A stretch of 64,000 nucleotides of DNA. It comes from Ectocarpus siliculosus (taxonomy: Eukaryota > Sar > Phaeophyceae > Ectocarpales > Ectocarpaceae). Positions 11,505 to 21,612 of this stretch are shown piece after piece. Numbering within the stretch: the stretch's first letter is position 1; each line of letters opens with the position of its first letter. The notes beneath the pieces were generated by a model. The model did no database searches. It saw only the letters and a list, made by a program, of their open reading frames with translations, and had not been told where the DNA came from. The translations under genes were made by a program, and so were the position numbers. The DNA lies in the NCBI GenBank assembly GCA_000310025.1, contig FN649742.1, positions 3,398,330-3,462,329 on the forward strand, given 5' to 3'.

Positions 11505-11745
11505 TCCGAAACACGTGGACGACCGCAACAATGTTTTGGCTCACGCACAGGAGAATCGACTTGCAAGCGGCGTCAAAACCCTGGGGTGCGGTATTCTGGA
11601 GAGGGAAGTGGGTACAACCAGTACAACCTTGGCTGTACCCACCACCCCGCCAGACCATCGCGCCCCAGGGTTTTGAGGCCGCCTGCATTTCCGGTTTTCC
11701 TGTGTTTGGGCCCAAACATTGTTGAGGCCGCCCAAGTGTTTCGGA
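11505..11745. repeat. Inverted repeat (hairpin B2) formed from exon B, longer than in copy 1
   Basis: The arms pair around a centre at about 11625, with TGGGTACA (11609-11616) against TGTACCCA (11634-11641) at the tip. They extend outward through the CCCCAG acceptor, the exon start GF(D/E)AAC and beyond CCGAAACAC on both sides. The left arm read on the minus strand gives GFDAACKSILLCV, closer to the intact gene's GFDAACKAIFICV than the right arm is. The left arm retains about 22 bases missing from copy 1. Confidence 0.8.
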
Positions 11746-12583
11746 AGTGGGCTGTCCCGTTGTCTTGACTCATGATGAACGCGTACCACGGCGGCCAGCG
11801 CGCGGTCAACGCGGTGAGCACTAACAGACTGCCGCGTGACATGTGATGATAAGCGCCAGCCCTGATCTAGGGGTGGAACGTGTGTGCAACTTAGAATTGA
11901 GTGGTGCCGAGTTCAGCCGAAGGAAGGAGGGCGGGAAGGCTGAGCCCACCCTGATTCTGGTGCTGAAACACCCATGCAATCAACAGTGAAAAAACGAAGC
12001 GCACGACAGCATGTCGGCCAGAGGTGGGTATTCATTAGTCGAATCGTAAGCAAAATGTCGTGAGGTAGCGTTTACCTGTGGTGGACGAACGGCTCACGTG
12101 CCTCCTGTATATGGTCGCCTTAGAATATGACCGCATTCCACATATAGTGCACACGTACGACCCCTCCCCACCGTATGCAAGTTGGAATACACCTGGTCCG
12201 TCATCAAGAGGTACGCCGCTCTGGTGTCGGGATGACCGGATGACCGTCCCGGGACCGGATTGTGGAATGCGACGCCGACGCCGAAATGACCGAGAATAAT
12301 CTCGAGCACATCTTCTTGGAGTGAGTCCATGCCTGCATGTGGTTAGGTTGCCATAGCTGCTTGCTTTAGGACGCAAACACTACACAAATACTACGCTCCG
12401 TATGATTGCGTCATTGCTTTTTCACGACGACACCGTATTGCAGTTGCGTCGAAGAAACATCATGCATTCGATAACTGAACATTTCTCCGTCTCTCGCCTT
12501 GCCTTGTTCCCGACTCTCCGCACTTGTGCATCTCTCGTTGTAATTGTCCAATCTTCCTCTTCGTCTTTCGCTGCTGGTTCCAG

Positions 12584-12874
12584 GCCGCTCCCGACCTTGC
12601 ACACCCGACGTGGCCTACCGAGGGGTGTGTCATACACGAGATCATCGAGGAGACGATGAAGGCTGGTGTGCACGGACTGGCCGTGACGATTATATTGTAA
12701 TGTCTCTGCTCTGCTTGGCGGATAAACAGGGGGCTCTCCGCCAAGCTGAGGTGAGACATCACAACAAAATCGTGGGCGCCGGTCCGTACACGCCAGCCTT
12801 CATCGTCTCCTCGATGATCTCGTGCATGACAGACTCTGGGGATTCCCAGCCTGGAGCAGAGCGTTGACAGTGGC
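12584..12874. repeat. Inverted repeat (hairpin D2) formed from exon D, 14-base loop
   Basis: Forward exon D begins at 12584 and the inverted exon D begins at 12874 on the other strand, both after a CCAG acceptor. The stem closes on GCTTGGCGGA (12714-12723) against TCCGCCAAGC (12738-12747), leaving a 14-base loop. Within the arms, 12636-12667 and 12793-12824 are perfect reverse complements over 32 bases. Both arms encode HEIIEETMKAG in the exon D frame. Confidence 0.85.
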
Positions 12875-13389
12875 CTGGTAGCAGCAGAAGATGAAAAATA
12901 TCGGATCGTCACACATTCCGTGAGCTGGTGTCAAGCAACGCGTGCAATGTACACTCTTCTTTTGTACTTAAACCGCCCGGTCCTCTAAATTTCATGTGTC
13001 CCTCTCTCGATCGAGCCATTTTACACCGGCTCTATCCAGTTGCTGCAGGCCGGAATGCCGAGCAATACGCCTCGGTTGATACCCAAGAAACTCGCCATCG
13101 TCACCGGAGCGTGTTCCTCGAGGCCCTTGAAAGAAGACCTCACTATTCTGGCGGCGGCCATGTGTGTCGCTCGCTCTCGGGTCGTATGTGTATTTCATCT
13201 TGGTTGGTGCAGCAGTCGAAACCACAAGAGGGCTCGCTTTCGTACCAGTCGGTCGTGGGTTTCTGTCGTCCTTTTTTTTTGCATGCCCGTTTTTTTTCAT
13301 GCTGAATTTGTCGGCGTTTGTGGTCTTGGGGCCCTCACACTCTTTGGCTTGGTCATCGTCTGCCACACCAACATGAAAGCAATTCAGAG

Positions 13390-13669
13390 GTAGATGTAGA
13401 ATATTGGCAGGGTGGGAGCATAGACTAAATCAGCAGATGTGCCCATCGTCCGGATCGTCAAGCAAGGGTAGAAGAAACACCATGATGTAGGTTGTTGATG
13501 TACCGTCGTGGAGGTCACAGCTGCTTCCCCAATTGAATTTCTTAAATGTAGATTCGTCAACGAGGTGAGCCGTTCCGTGCCCATGGCCGCGCGCGGTTAC
13601 CGCCAAGATGCAACCGCCTGGGATTTCTGAGCGAAGAAATATTGACAACGTCACTTCGTGCTCCGACAA
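13390..13669 (-). other. Coding-like block F of unknown function
   Basis: A minus-strand frame open from 13669 to 13430 reads through TAHLVDESTFKKFNW and ends LLDDPDDGHIC before a stop. The last part is shared with copy 1 near 3930-3970 (KLGDPDDEHIC). Conservation of this short stretch in both copies suggests another exon, but splice sites and family are unclear. Confidence 0.3.
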
Positions 13670-13952
13670 CCTCTCTTTGGCCTGTATGGTCAGGGCTGCC
13701 TAAAATCCTCCACTGCTGAATTAATTTCGATGCCCTTTGTTTCTCAGTATGCATATGATGGCGTCGCGAACGGAAAGAGACTGTAATTCTGTCACATCAC
13801 ATCACAACAATCTTCAGTCGTTTTTTTTTTTGTCGCGTGAGAAACCCCAATTTGCAGTCGGGCAAGCTATGTACAGTATTTACATTTCTGTAGCGAGAGG
13901 AAGATCACCGGTTGAGGGGGCTCATCTTCTGTTTCTCGTGTTGTTAGAGAGT

Positions 13953-14835
13953 CGCGTCCCCAGTCCCAAAACTCAGCACCTGCTAGCAGCTGCGGCTGCT
14001 GCTGTCCAAAACAACTGCCGTACTCTGGGCGACCGTTGAGCAAAACGTGAACTCACGACGCAGATATATGGATCAGTGGTGATCTGTGTCGTTGTTTGTT
14101 TTCACCACCACCAGCAACACAGCGAAGGTCATGCACAAAGAAAAGGGCGGGATGTCCAGTTGTGACCGCCGTGATGCACTTGCGGCCCAGAGATGAGAAA
14201 CGTCGGGTTTGGGCAGAGGCTCAAAGTCTCACTATTAACAGGGCTCTATTGGCCTATGGCCATAAAAAAAAAAACGCACATCTACGGCTGTGGCTAATGA
14301 GGTGTTTTATTGAATACAGCACTCTCAACAGCCCACCTGCAGTAACCTACAACAATACCAACCCCGGTGCCAATTCACGGCCGCACCTACATCAACATCG
14401 GGAACGGTAGACTCCTAGGAAGAACAGCAACCTCCACGGCGCACCCCTCCTTGCGAAACCACCCCTACGCCAATAGAGCACTCAAACCCTGACCCAGTAC
14501 GTAGAAACCAATCCATCACTCCGCTCTACGCCGGGGAACGGACTGCTCATGTAAATAACCCTACAAAAGAAACCCTTACCACACTCATCGCGAAATCAGC
14601 ACCAACACTACCACATACCAGGTGCATGCCGCGGCGGCTACTTGCGCTGCCAACCAGAGATCAACAGGCAACCCCTTCTCATGTGTTACAGGTGTTCCGA
14701 ACACCCCACCGTTTGCCGCCGGCCCTAACCTTCGGCAAAAACCGATGGACAAGCGGGTGGAAGGGCGGAGGGCGGGCACATCAAATAACGCTAGCGGCTA
14801 TCTAACACCTTGCTAGTGGCGCTATGGTGCATCGG
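13953..14835. other. Gene-free stretch, C-rich on the plus strand
   Basis: No coding block was supported. The strand is markedly poor in G between about 14290 and 14600, which fits a 3' untranslated or downstream region of the minus-strand gene that ends at 14836. A run of A at about 14265-14276 is the only simple repeat. Confidence 0.4.
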
Positions 14836-14904
14836 TCATTTTTTGGTGTCGCCGCTCTTGCCCGACCAAGCGTCGTCGATGAAGGTCACGTAGTTCTTCA
14901 CCAG
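14836..14904 (-). CDS. Terminal coding exon, possibly the 3' end of the alpha/beta-hydrolase gene
   Basis: A clear acceptor (ATGCAACAG) at 14905 is followed on the minus strand by 22 codons, LVKNYVTFIDDAWSGKSG and DTKK, and a TGA at 14836-14838. It looks like an amphipathic C-terminal helix such as closes alpha/beta hydrolases. It lies on the same strand and downstream of the prolyl-iminopeptidase-like exons, but the exon that should carry the catalytic Asp/His region is not visible between here and 16270, where the sequence is partly unreadable. Assignment to that gene is an inference. Confidence 0.45.
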   Translation of the reverse strand: MVKNYVTFIDDAWSGKSGDTKK

Positions 14905-15439
14905 CTGTTGCATTTGTACGGGAGACCGACGAAACGGTGGCGCCGGTATCGTACAAAGCCGGGCGGGGGGCGGAGTATGAGATCACACATATTGGTAACA
15001 ATAACCCGTGCACCAGACAACCCATACCAAGAAGAGCAGGGGGAGGACTTGAGGGTTTCCTGTACAGACGTTGTGGGTAGAGAGATTCATGCATCCAGCC
15101 CCAACAACAGAAAAGTGAAAAAAACAAAAAGAGGTAGGATTGGCGCGTTCACTCAATCTTCACAACCCCTTTTCCGTACAGAGCGCAAACCTCGTCTGTA
15201 TTGCTACACACACATCCATCCATCCAGCGCACCCAATCATCACCAAGTCATAGTTACAACCCTGCAACCTGACGAAGTACAGTTCGCACCGTACAGGAGG
15301 CTAACCCCGACTCCCCGGACACACCTCCACCCCCCGTAACGGTGGCGGGGGGGGGCATTGGAAACGAAGCAAAAAGAGTGAACCCGCTAGAGGGTAGTGC
15401 GGGTGGACATTAGATACTGCTGTGCCCCCGGTCATACAA

Positions 15440-15713
15440 TACGGCGCTGTAAGCTTACCCATTTCCTTTCCTTTTGCTCACCGAGACGTACTCCTCTCTT
15501 TCGTCCAGAGGCCCCAGGGGGCCGCTTTTTTGGAAGCGCCAAGACTGGAGGGGGGGGTTCCCTCCCGACAACCCCTGGGGGATGCCAGGGACGGTTTTTT
15601 CCCCGATGACATCCCCCCGCCCAGGGGGAGTAAACGTAGTCCGAGGGGGGAAAATGCCCCGGGTTTTTAAAACCCCGGGTGGAAATTGAAAAAAGGAAAA
15701 GGGGAGACGCCCC

Positions 15714-15742
<29 letters not shown>
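15440..15742. other. Low-quality or artefactual sequence
   Basis: Between about 15500 and 15742 the sequence becomes a chain of homopolymer blocks (CCCC, GGGG, TTTT, AAAA), with palindromic-looking pieces such as CCCCGGGTTTTTAAAACCCC, and ends in a run of about 27 G. This pattern is typical of the noisy end of a Sanger read at an assembly join rather than of genomic sequence. Any frames across it should not be trusted. Confidence 0.7.
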
Positions 15743-15745
<3 letters not shown>

Positions 15746-16269
15746 CAGAACGACCAGGAGGCTTTGGCGTCTTGGTTGCCAATACCGAAGAAACGGTGGT
15801 GTGTAAAAAACGATCTCGTTGAGAGCTAGCTCTTCTTGCGAGTGTCGGTCGGAGTTCGATCGCACTCTCTTGGTTGCGCAGCAATCGATCGTACAAAATC
15901 GAACGATGGCACACCTGTGTGTTCGCCCGCACTGCTGTTACGGTACTCCAGAACCGCGAACCGTACCGTGCATGCTACAACCGTACCGTGCCGCACAACG
16001 TCAACCGAACAGCAGCAGACACTGCGTGCCCGTGGTCCCCAAAACATAGCTTTGTCCAAGATCAAAAACAATACAAAAGCTTGTTCGTCTTACCTTTAAA
16101 AAGTCCCAAAAACAATTACGCTTGTTCGTCGTATTTAAAACCCCCACTAATTCGTTTCTTTTGTCTTCTGGGCAGACACGGTTCAAAGCACCGTAAGCTC
16201 TAAGCACTTCCACTAACAATCTAGATGTGAACATTTACCATTTGCTTGTTTGTCTCATAAGTATCTCAC

Positions 16270-17962
16270 TTCCCGTAGGTGATGAGCACGGGGCACGCCA
16301 GCGGCCCCGCCCCTGCTGCTGCCGCTGAGCCCTTCGACCTCCTGTCTTGCTTCATCGCAGCGAGCCCCCCCGCGAACCCGTCCGAGCTCCGGCCGGCCAT
16401 CGCGGTTTCAAGACACAGAGGAGGCTGGGGGGGGGGATGCGACGGAAGAAATGAACAAAAAAAAGGGCAGGCATTGAGACACACGTGCTGCGATTCAACA
16501 ACAACAGTGTGTGTTTCGTGAGCAAAAAAAGGCAGGCTTGAGACCCCATACTGCCATTCAACAACAGCGGTGTGTGTGTTCGTCGAGCCTGTTCCGGTGC
16601 CGGTGTACACGCCTTTCGGTGTACATTTCTGACGTATCAGGCGGGGAAAACGAGAGGACGGTCACACAGGAGCTAGCTCTTTCGATTTCGAATGTGTTTT
16701 TTTTTCTGCCCCATCTTTCCTCCAGCTTGTCTAGGACGCACCAGCTACAAGGGCGAGGCGATGGGCACACACACACCGCTGTGGTGGCAAGAACAATGGA
16801 AGGAGGGATGGGAGCCTGAGCGTTTCGTGTGTCGTCTTCTGCGCAACAAGGTTTTCTGCCCATCGTCGCCAGTGGTTCGAACCGCATGGAGGGCAATGGC
16901 TTCCCTCTTTCGAGCCCCGCTGCTGGAATCCTCCTCTGTTGACAAAACGTTAGCTTGGCATCATCGCCTGACTGCAGCTGTGCAACCGAGACTAAGAAAC
17001 GCAAAACAACTACTCCCATCCTGAACATTCCGCATGCGTCAAAGCGTGCGCCCATTATTGCCGAAGAATACGGCGGTATATCAAATTTGGACTAAAAAAA
17101 CGCCCGAGTGCCGAACAATTTCAGTCTGGACCGCAAGACCAACACCGACCTCGTTCCCATCCTTGATGTAAGGAGTCCTGAGAGCTTCTAGGAAGTCAGG
17201 CGACAGCTCGTTTTCGCCCAACACCGGGCTGGCCAGGATCACCGACAGCACCGCTTCTGGCTCAGGCCCCGGGGGGCGGGGGGAGGCCTTGCCCAAGCTC
17301 CTGCCGAGCTCTAGGGCGGCCTCTGCGCTGGTGCCGTGTCCTAGCACATGGAACGCGTTTACCTTGAAGTAGTCCACGACGGCACGGGTCTGTTCTTGTC
17401 GGAAAGCGAACGGGGAGAAAGGGCGTGGCGCGCGCAGAAGAAGAAACAGGGGCGGGGCGGGGCGGGGTGGGTGGGAGGTGGGGGTATGACAAGCGTGGCA
17501 AAAGAAGGATGGTAGCCACGAGAACAAAACATTCGCGCAAGGACCATCAATTTTCCTACTTTGCGACTCTGCTTTGATGGAGCTACGGCTCAATAGTACT
17601 GTGTTGGAGCTGATTACGCCAAGGAGTTCCAACATGCTTCGAAAAATCGCCCCAATGATATCCGCCAGCTGGGTTCTCTCGTCGTCGCTCGTGGCATGAA
17701 AAATAGCTGCTGAAAGTATATATTTTCTCAATGATTGACAGCGTACACCGAGCATCACCTGCGCGACGAGGGACGCGGTGCCGAGAAGGTTGGGCGAGTC
17801 CGCCGCGGCGTCGACGGACGGAAGGGCCGACGAGTTGCCCGTGCCCACGGGGTCGAATAACAGCACCACCCGGTCCTCCATCGCCGCCCCCTCCAGCGTC
17901 TCGAGGTAGTCGTGGGGCAATCCTGGCCCCCCCGGGATGATGACGACGGGGTTGTGCTGTGC
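16270..17962 (-). CDS. Prolyl-iminopeptidase-like (peptidase S33) alpha/beta hydrolase, partial model
   Basis: Minus-strand exons: about 17962-17759, 17389-17146, 16935-16775 and 16424-16270, with matching phases at each join; upstream and downstream exons are missing. The first carries NPVVIIPGGPGLPHDY, the oxyanion-type GGPG motif of this family, and DPVGTGNS. The second gives TRAVVDYFKVNAFHVLGHG, where the nucleophile elbow should read G-x-S-x-G but reads GHGTSAEA, so Gly stands at the Ser position. The third matches the cap region (RRRRHTKRSGSHP, compare the family's yRRH-x-x-R-x-x-x-x-P). The fourth ends GPLACPVLITYG, the strand before the catalytic Asp, which lies in an exon not found. 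Family membership is well supported; activity is doubtful. The exon at 14836-14904 may be its end. Confidence 0.65.
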
Positions 17963-18693
17963 CTACATACGCGTGTGTGTGTTTTTTTGGTGGTGTGGTG
18001 TTGAGACCATTTCTTTTTTTTTCCTTACAAAAAGCAACAAGTTCAGCTCTTCAACGGCAGATAAAGAGTCCAGGATAGATAAGCAATGAATTCATAGTGT
18101 TGTGTGTGAATACCAACTTGTATTTCTACAAGGTTTTCCGAACAGCGTACATTTCGACGGCAGGGTTGGCGGTAGGATGTGCCATCGTGCGAACGCTCTG
18201 GGTGGTGGTGATCGTTGGCGACAGGGAGGGGAGGAAGGGGCCCGGTGGCGGATGTACAGCGTGTTTGCAGCTGCTTCTGCAGCCTCACTCATACCGTGGC
18301 TTGGGAGTGAGGGTGTACGTCTTTTGGTAATCCGCGTTCGATCACCGCCGTCTGCCGTTGCACTGCACTCCTGCGTGAAAATGTCATTCATGATAGATAT
18401 GCAGTGGAGTGGATGTGACGAACGATACAGCAGCAACTACACAGAGAGATTATCTTTGAACCGACGAAAATGGAACCCCAGCACAGCAGCAACCTTGGCG
18501 TGCCTCACCCAGAGGTTGGACAGAAAGACCGGCATGGAAAGAAACTGAAAAAATGCGGGTGCACTGGACCGGACATACAGTAGTATTCTAAGGTAACGAA
18601 TGATGCGGAGATCTGTCACATTTAGCCAACAGCAGCACTTCAGAAATATATATTAGTACCATACAGCAACTGCATTGATTGTTGTGTGCTGCT
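17963..18693. other. Upstream part of the hydrolase gene, exons not resolved
   Basis: The hydrolase exon at 17962 starts in mid-domain after an acceptor, so at least one 5' exon must lie here or beyond. Candidate minus-strand frames exist around 18100-18300, one beginning MSEAAEAAANTLY, but none gives a convincing N-terminal hydrolase strand, so no start is proposed. Confidence 0.4.
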
Positions 18694-19203
18694 TCACACC
18701 TTTTTTTGGTCCTTGCCATTCCCGACAGTCCTTGCAAACAGCTTTCCCGAGTACCCCTCGAATTTGAAAGGGATAAAGACCTCGTCGAAGTCCATGAAGT
18801 ACGCCCAGTACGGGTAGGGCTCGCCGCAAAACGCCCCCGCTTTGTCCGGCCAAGTAACAACGGCGGTCGTGGCCAAGCCTGCAGCGAAGGTTCCCGCTGC
18901 AACCCGCTTCAAGAACTCCCCTCTGTCGCTTGCGCCGCCCCCTACGGCTCTCAGCTCTGTGTTACAGGAGTGCTGGTCCTGTCGACAGCTGCGCTTATTG
19001 GCAAGCGAAGTGGTGATGCTCCCTCCCGCGTGCTGTTCATGATTACCGCGGGCGGTTGAACGTGTACTACAGCAGTCGTCCCGCTGCTGCTGCCGGTTTC
19101 GAAGGAACACGTTGTTGACAGCCCCGGGCGTGAACGCAACCGATGGCAAGCAAGAGAGGCAAACCGCCGCCAATAGTCGAAGAAGCTGAGGTGGAGGGCC
19201 CAT
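18694..19203 (-). CDS. Small plastid protein, probably thylakoid lumen or membrane, 169 residues
   Basis: The frame from ATG 19203 to the stop at 18694 has no intron. It starts with a signal peptide (MGPPPQLLRLLAAVCLS) ending SVAF-TP, the S/A-F motif used by preproteins entering secondary red plastids, followed by a basic, Ser/Arg-rich transit-like region. A second hydrophobic targeting segment (FLKRVAAGTFAAGLATTAVV) ends PDKAGA just before FCGEPYPYW, as in thylakoid lumen transit peptides, so the mature part may be only about 45 residues: aromatic and acidic (YWAYFMDFDEVFIPFKF) with a GKLFARTVG end. The mature sequence looks conserved in style but the family is not recognised. Longer in-frame start codons upstream exist; this one was chosen because it begins the signal peptide directly. 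It shares a short upstream region with the divergent gene at 19437. Confidence 0.7.
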   Translation of the reverse strand: MGPPPQLLRLLAAVCLSCLPSVAFTPGAVNNVFLRNRQQQRDDCCSTRSTARGNHEQHAGGSITTSLANKRSCRQDQHSCNTELRAVGGGASDRGEFLKRVAAGTFAAGLATTAVVTWPDKAGAFCGEPYPYWAYFMDFDEVFIPFKFEGYSGKLFARTVGNGKDQKKV

Positions 19204-19436
19204 GATGTGCGGTGCAGCGTCTATGTGTGCAGCGTCTATGTGCTGCAGCTGGCCTCGTCCGGGCGGAAGTACAATCTGCACGTGTGCATGTTTCCGTTCG
19301 AAACCGCGGCGCCCCCACCAGCCCAATTGAGCCGCATCTTTGTTTGCTTTCCAGCTGCAACCACAACTGGGCTTTCGTCTTCGCCTTTGCTGCGTTCATC
19401 ATCGACGCACGACGCTGTCCACCCGCACGGGTCACC
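19204..19436. promoter_or_regulatory. Shared region between two divergent plastid-protein genes
   Basis: Only 233 bases separate the start codons of two oppositely oriented genes, both with plastid-type leaders. The interval must hold both 5' untranslated regions and both promoters, which suggests a bidirectional promoter. A direct repeat of GTGCAGCGTCTATGTG occurs at about 19210-19240. No TATA-like element was identified. Confidence 0.5.
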
Positions 19437-20687
19437 ATGGCTAGATCCATTTTCACCTGCTCGTTGTTCTTCAGCCACCTGGCGATGGCAACGGCCTTTT
19501 TGGCCTCCTCGCCCAAAGTAGCGCCCCTGTTCACAACCCAACCATTGTCTTCCTACTCTCCCCTCAGGAGCCTCGAGCAGCGGGCACCGCGCCGCCAACA
19601 ACCTCTACAGCTACCGCACGAAGCGACGAAGCGAGGGACCGGGCGTGCTGCCACTGTGGCTCGTATGACCCCTGGGCACCACTCCCAGCAGGCTCAGGGG
19701 CGCGATGCCCCTGAACATGAGCGGCCTGTTGTTGCCTCGGCGGGACTGTCAACTTTCGACCCGGAAAACAGCCCGGCCCGCTTACCTTCGCGGAAGAAGC
19801 CGTTGTTCACCCCTCGGTTTGCCGCCTTGACCGCGTCTGCGCTCGCGGTGGGGCTGGCCGTTTCCGTGCTCGCCCCGGGTACTGCATCCGCCGCAGTCAA
19901 GGCGATAGTGGCGGGGAGCGAGGACGAGGCGCACCTGCATGTCGGTCAGAAGGTCGCCAAGTTTTTCAGGCGCGGCGGTCTGCCGGACTGGGCGACGCTC
20001 ATGACGATCTCGGCGATGCCGGTGGTGGAGCTGCGCGGCGGGGTCCCCGTGGGCATCTGGATGGGCATGCCGATCGCGAAGGTCTTCGGGCTGTGCGTCG
20101 CCGGCAACATGATCCCCATCCCGGTCATCCTGCTCGCGCTGCGGTCCTCGTTCGTGCAGAAGCTGGCCAAGCCGGTGCTGGACAGGGCTAGGGAGAAGGC
20201 GGCCGGGTTCGGCGACGAGAAGAGCCAGGCCCTGGCTCTGACGCTCTTCGTGGGAATTCCGCTGCCGGGAACGGGGGCATGGACGGGGGCCATGGGAGCG
20301 TTTTTGTTGGGCATGCCGTTCCAGAAGGCGAGTGAGCGTGTGACAGTTGTTTCGACACGCATGGGCAGGTGTAGGAATCCGAGCTCGCCCTCCTCCTCGA
20401 CTGCGTAGATACGATGCGTAAACCTGCCGTAGTTTCGTTTGGTGTTGGAGCTACATACACACCGTGTGCAACATAGCAGTACGGCGAATACAAAACTTTC
20501 TGTGTTTTAATGATTTTTTCTAAAACAACGGGTTTGAACGAAAAATAGGACTACAGTAAAGCAAAGAGCGAGCACCGGCTGGCTATTGTATTGGGACTAC
20601 GCTTTTCCACGCGCGCGTGCTTGGGCGTGCGTAAGAGGTACTCCTGCCACTTGCCTTTTTGACCCATTTAGCAGCAACCCTTCACAC

Positions 20688-20727
<40 letters not shown>

Positions 20728-21612
20728 TCTCTCGCAAAGGCAAGGTTGTTTCATGTGCGTGTTTGGTTGCGCAACCTCGTTAAATGTTGGTTTCAAACGT
20801 GAACAGTTGCGGGGCGGTACTCCCACTGCGGGTTTTCTCTCGCGCACGTTTGGAGGGACGGGCTTAGGATGAGCTGTTGCTTTTGCCGAGCAAGCCCCGC
20901 CTCTCATGCACGGTCTATCAATACGGCACATGGTCAGCTACAGCACGGCATCATGGCACCCACATGAGATGCTGTCGTTGTGTGTGGTTTCATCCCATTT
21001 TGTTTGGGTCCCAGTCTACTATGCGTAGGTCCCAGTCTGCTATGCATAGACGCTACACCTCTCGGTGTATGTTTGACGCACCAGCCGGGGTCAGGCAGGA
21101 ACGATGAATTTTTTGTACCCTTTGTCTGCTTCAGTGTGTTGTTCCTTCGCCTCGCCTCGCCCACCTTTCTTTTCGATCGACAAAGTGCCAGGCCAGTCCC
21201 CCGCATATGAGGTATTCGGAAACGACGACACCACCTTCACTTGTTGAAAGGCAACCGAGGAGGAGACTCCCAAATATTTGTCGAATTCACCCCAGCTTTA
21301 TCGCTACAATTTTTCCGAGTGTACCAATTATTCCACCCTTGCTCTACGCAAGCCACCAACCGTATTTGAAACATCGCCCCCTTGGCAACTCGGACGCTAA
21401 CAACCCTACCCACGCCAACGGCTTGCATGCAGGCGATGCTGTCGATCTTCGTCGGTGTTGTGAGCGCCGGCGTGATCATGAGCTGCCTCACCCTCGCCGG
21501 TAAGGCCGGAGCTCTCGTCGCCACGGCCGTCCTGGCGGTGTTCTGCGTGACCAACATACTGGGAGGGGGAGAGGACGGGGGGAACAAGGCGTCCGACTTC
21601 GCGTCCAAGTGA
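19437..21612 (+). CDS. Plastid-targeted Sm_multidrug_ex family membrane protein, 356 residues
   Basis: Exon 1 is 19437-20327, exon 2 is 21433-21612 (stop TGA at 21610). The N-terminus has a signal peptide (MARSIFTCSLFFSHLAMA) ending TAF-LAS and a long Ser/Arg/Pro-rich transit region. A hydrophobic segment (FAALTASALAVGLAVSVLA) follows, then the conserved domain: PVVELRGGVPVGI, GLCVAGNMIPIPVILLAL, and GIPLPGTGAWTGAMGAFLLG, characteristic of the small multidrug export family (COG2426/PF06695). Exon 2 supplies the last two membrane helices (IFVGVVSAGVIMSCL and ALVATAVLAVFCV). The frame and domain continuity require joining QK to AMLSIF, so the donor is GC (AAG before GCGAGT) and not the nearby GTGAGC, which shifts the frame. 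The role is likely transport or membrane remodelling in a plastid membrane; the substrate is unknown. Confidence 0.85.
20691..20732. repeat. (CT)n microsatellite
   Basis: An almost pure CT dinucleotide run lies inside the single intron of the Sm_multidrug_ex gene. Confidence 0.95.

Larger units (their letters stand above)
10123..13952 (+). pseudogene. Degraded copy 2 of the local exon family, with inverted exon duplicates
   Basis: This is the second plus-strand copy. Its start aligns with window position 1 and its end with about 4066. It keeps an upstream exon-like block at about 10123-10320 that is open here (ends KEARTKNGATT before a GT donor) but broken in copy 1, exon A ending near 10679, exon B (about 11669-11850) with in-frame stops, exon C near 12170-12330 with a stop and a small duplication, and exon D at 12584. 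Inverted B and D copies flank the forward ones, and exon E is inverted near 13035-13230. It lacks the 0.78-kb insertion of copy 1 but has its own 0.56-kb insertion near 10.9-11.45 kb. Function of the ancestral protein is unknown. Confidence 0.6.

Noticed and set aside
15432-15932. Overlapping Pro/Gly-rich open frames on both strands
   Set aside because: They run through homopolymer-block sequence that looks like a failed read end.
16558-17055. 165-codon minus-strand frame
   Set aside because: A different frame in the same place carries the hydrolase cap motif with matching splice phases, so this one is a shadow.
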